From Syntrophomonadaceae bacterium (lineage in GTDB: Bacteria > Bacillota > Dethiobacteria > DTU022 > PWGO01): a stretch of 38,291 nt of DNA. Made by a program: the position numbers and the translations under genes. Each line of letters begins with the position of its first letter. Position 1 is the first letter of the stretch. The notes under the pieces are model-generated. The model saw only the letters and a list, made by a program, of their open reading frames with translations, ran no database searches and was not told the origin of the DNA. Where the stretch lies: positions 1 to 38,291 of the forward strand of contig PUKQ01000225.1 in the NCBI GenBank assembly GCA_003550565.1, in the 5' to 3' direction. Shown piece by piece: positions 36,277 to 38,291 of the stretch.

Positions 36277-37245
36277 TTACATTTGCAGTTCTACTACATC
36301 TTGATCATGTAAAAGATAATCACGTGCAACCGCCTGCCCATCAAAAAGGGAAGACCCCCAAACATGAGCGCTTTTTAGATTACTGGCAAAATCTTTATGA
36401 ATTTCTTCCGCCAGGTCAAGAACAGTGCTGCCTTTTTTTAAGATAAAAGGCCTCTCCATATCTGCGGTCCTGCCGGGGGCTTTACCATATACTCTTATTA
36501 CTCCCAACATCCGAAATATTTTTTCTTTCAACTCGGGCAAACCGTCGCCTTTTACTGTTACCCCGTGAATCTCCCATTCCGGTTTTAATTCTCGGATTAA
36601 ATCCAAGTTCTCCGCAGCTTCGGGTATATCAATTTTTCCGGCCACAATCAAAAAAGGCTGCGGGGCTACCACCTCATCTTCTTCGGCTGAAATGTCAATT
36701 ACTTTCTTTTCCCATAAAAGGGAAAGAACCCCTTCCAGTTGTTCCAGGCAATCTCCCGATGCAGCATCTATAAGAATAATGAGAGCATCTGCCGCCTTAA
36801 TAGTACCCAAAAAGCCCGGCGGCACATTATCAGGCATAACAGGGGGGCCATCCACAATTTGCACCTGGGTATCTTCATATGGCATCATTCCGGCCTGAGG
36901 AATTGATGTGGTATAGGGGTTATCTGCCACCTTGGGTTTTGCCCGGGAAAGAGCTCCTAAAAGAGCTGACTTTCCCGTATTAGGATATCCCACCAAAATT
37001 ACCTGCCCGGCACCCTGCTTTTCCACATTAAAAGGGTCGTAACCTTTCGAAGGCTTTTTCTTCTTACTCTCCTGCCGCAGCTTGGCCAAGCGGCTTTTTA
37101 TATCCGCTTGAAGTTTTTCCGTTCCTTTGTGCTTGGGAATGGCAGAAAGCATCTCCTGGAGAGCAGCTTGCTTTTCCTCAACAGTTTGAGCTTTTTTATA
37201 AGCTTCTTCTGCCTCATAGTACTGAGGTGTTAGGTTTGCCGGCAT
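36277..37245 (-). CDS. TRAFAC-class GTPase with TGS domain (OBG/DRG-related)
   Basis: A basic helical N-terminus (residues ~1-65, coiled-coil-like, lysine-rich) is followed by a G domain. G1 is 'GYPNTGKSALL', switch I has 'YTTSIPQAG', G3 is 'DGPP' in place of DxxG, and G4 is 'AGKID' in place of NKxD. The last ~70 residues are a TGS domain ('FILKKGSTVLDLAEEIHKDFA'). This is the arrangement of DRG-like GTPases linked to ribosomes or RNA; the precise role is unknown. GGTGGAG precedes the ATG. Confidence 0.9.
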   Translation of the reverse strand: MPANLTPQYYEAEEAYKKAQTVEEKQAALQEMLSAIPKHKGTEKLQADIKSRLAKLRQESKKKKPSKGYDPFNVEKQGAGQVILVGYPNTGKSALLGALSRAKPKVADNPYTTSIPQAGMMPYEDTQVQIVDGPPVMPDNVPPGFLGTIKAADALIILIDAASGDCLEQLEGVLSLLWEKKVIDISAEEDEVVAPQPFLIVAGKIDIPEAAENLDLIRELKPEWEIHGVTVKGDGLPELKEKIFRMLGVIRVYGKAPGRTADMERPFILKKGSTVLDLAEEIHKDFASNLKSAHVWGSSLFDGQAVARDYLLHDQDVVELQM

Positions 37246-37314
37246 GGCTTTACTCCACCTTACTTAATAGTGGTTTGTATGAAAAAAACCCACTTGAAAA
37301 TTGTAGGGGAAAAA

Positions 37315-37389
37315 TGGTGCGCCCGGGAGGTTTCGAACCTCCGGCCTCCTGCGCGTCAAGCAGGCGCTCTCCCCCTGAGCTACAGGCGC
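37315..37389 (-). tRNA. tRNA-Val (anticodon GAC)
   Basis: On the minus strand: acceptor GCGCCTG/CGGGCGC, D stem GCTC/GAGC, anticodon stem CCTGC/GCAGG with loop TTGACGC, T stem GGAGG/CCTCC with loop TTCGAAA, discriminator A and encoded CCA. It lies just upstream of the GTPase gene on the same strand. Confidence 0.97.
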
Positions 37390-37641
37390 TCAATTTATTG
37401 ATTTTGTCTATATAATAGTCATTTTGGTTTGCTCTGTCAAGCAATTCTTTTTTCAATTTAAACGCTTATGCCGCCACTATGTCGTTATCTCCTCATAATA
37501 TCTTCCAATCTCATATGTAGTCATAATCCATATCAGACATTGTATGCGTTGCTTTGTAATTTGTTACTTCTAGATAAATCCATCCGCCGTTTTAATTTAG
37601 GCAAAATTGACACCCGGACTTCCGTCCTCATGCTTTTCCTT

Positions 37642-38262
37642 TTACCTTTCTCCTAAAAAAGGCCCCAAAATTTCTTCTCCCCTGTCCTCAAGAAATAACT
37701 CAGGGTTTACGGGAGTATCTTTAACATGCACAGACCAGTGCAGGTGATTGCCAGTAGAAAAACCAGTCTTACCCACTTCTCCAATTTTTTCGCCCTGAGA
37801 TATTGTTTCTCCGGCTTCCGCTTTTATTTCAGAAAGATGCAGATAAGAACTGGTAATGCCTAAACCATGATCGATGACTACTGTTTTCCCGGGTGCAAGT
37901 AATTCCTCCGCCAGGACCACCTTACCACAACTAGGCGCCACCACAGGCGTGCCTCCTTCAATCGCTATATCTATACCGTCATGGCGCCTGGGTTCTCCAT
38001 GATTAATAACTCTTTCCGCGCCGTATTCGGAAGAAACGTAGCCTTCTTCCTCCCAATTTTCCACAGGCCAAATAAAATAATCTTCAACTATAAGCTCCCT
38101 GGTGTTGACTTGGCGAGTTTCTTCTAATTTTTCACGCTCTCTTTTAATTCGTTCTGCATCCCATCCAGCAGTAACTGAAGGTGGAACTGAAAATTCTTGC
38201 CGGGGATAATTGCCTTCTTCTACTTCTAACTCCAGAGGTAAAACCATCCTGCGGTGGCCCAT
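37642..38262 (-). CDS. M23 (LytM-type) metallopeptidase, 5' end uncertain or incomplete
   Basis: A peptidoglycan endopeptidase domain: 'HDGIDIAIEGGTPVVAPSCGKVV' (zinc His and Asp), 'VIDHGLGITSSYLHLS' and 'GNHLHWSVHV' (the HxH). Before it lies a charged helical linker ('DAERIKREREKLEETR'). Secreted M23 proteins normally start with a signal peptide or membrane anchor and one more domain. This ORF has neither, begins in the middle of what looks like a beta domain, and has no ribosome binding site before its ATG. An in-frame TAA lies seven codons upstream. The gene may be broken by a frameshift or continue beyond the window in another frame. The enzyme class is certain, the start is not. Confidence 0.8.
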   Translation of the reverse strand: MGHRRMVLPLELEVEEGNYPRQEFSVPPSVTAGWDAERIKREREKLEETRQVNTRELIVEDYFIWPVENWEEEGYVSSEYGAERVINHGEPRRHDGIDIAIEGGTPVVAPSCGKVVLAEELLAPGKTVVIDHGLGITSSYLHLSEIKAEAGETISQGEKIGEVGKTGFSTGNHLHWSVHVKDTPVNPELFLEDRGEEILGPFLGER

Positions 38263-38291
38263 AAATTCAATTTGTAATTTTTAATCATAAA

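Noticed and set aside
37227-37456. ORFs over the tRNA-Val gene ('GGFEPPASC')
   Set aside because: This is the familiar false translation of tRNA sequence.

Overview
The window looks like chromosomal DNA of an anaerobic, low-to-moderate G+C Gram-positive bacterium of the Clostridia type (Peptococcaceae/Syntrophomonas/Dethiobacter-like). The evidence is a T-box riboswitch, strong AGGAGG-type ribosome binding sites, several TTG starts, a ferredoxin-rich archaeal-type glutamate synthase, a glycyl radical enzyme and a GerE-like solo LuxR protein. I see no phage, plasmid, CRISPR or complete insertion sequence. This assignment rests on gene content alone.

Region 1 (1-15.4 kb) is dominated by glutamine-nitrogen chemistry. 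It holds the tail of a probable class II amidotransferase subunit, the FMN/ferredoxin subunit and a GXGXG-GltD fusion of a split glutamate synthase, then glmS, carA (no carB), pdxT, hisF, hisH, a PLP aminotransferase, an IclR regulator, pyrG and pdxS. The genes lie on both strands, so this is not one operon. Even so, almost every enzyme makes glutamate from glutamine, uses the glutamine amide, or is the synthase partner of a glutaminase. A T-box leader (probably alanine-type) heads the aminotransferase-hisH-hisF operon. A cluster of 23-bp palindromic repeats sits between the glutamate synthase and glmS.

Region 2 (15.9-22.9 kb, plus strand) is a likely purine and SAM by-product salvage operon followed by a separate gene. 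The operon is a 6-oxopurine-type methylthio-nucleoside phosphorylase, an MTA/SAH deaminase, surE and rtcB. A glycyl radical enzyme with its own consensus promoter, but no activating enzyme in view, follows. A PLP desulfhydrase/ACC-deaminase-like gene converges on it.

Region 3 (24.2-29.9 kb) has tRNA-Trp and, on the minus strand, an apparent operon: a COG1840 solute-binding lipoprotein, a fused double permease, an ATPase, a membrane-anchored seven-bladed propeller, a flavodoxin and a DUF1992 protein. Metal (iron) import under redox stress is the simplest reading, but the substrate is not proven.

Region 4 (30.1-38.3 kb) has an unrecognised polytopic membrane protein with an extreme Gly/Ser/Arg/Pro tail, a solo LuxR-type regulator with a perfect 11-bp-arm palindrome in the divergent promoter region, mscS, thrS (no T-box), a saccharopine-dehydrogenase-like oxidoreductase, a TGS-domain GTPase, tRNA-Val(GAC) and an M23 peptidase whose 5' end looks incomplete.
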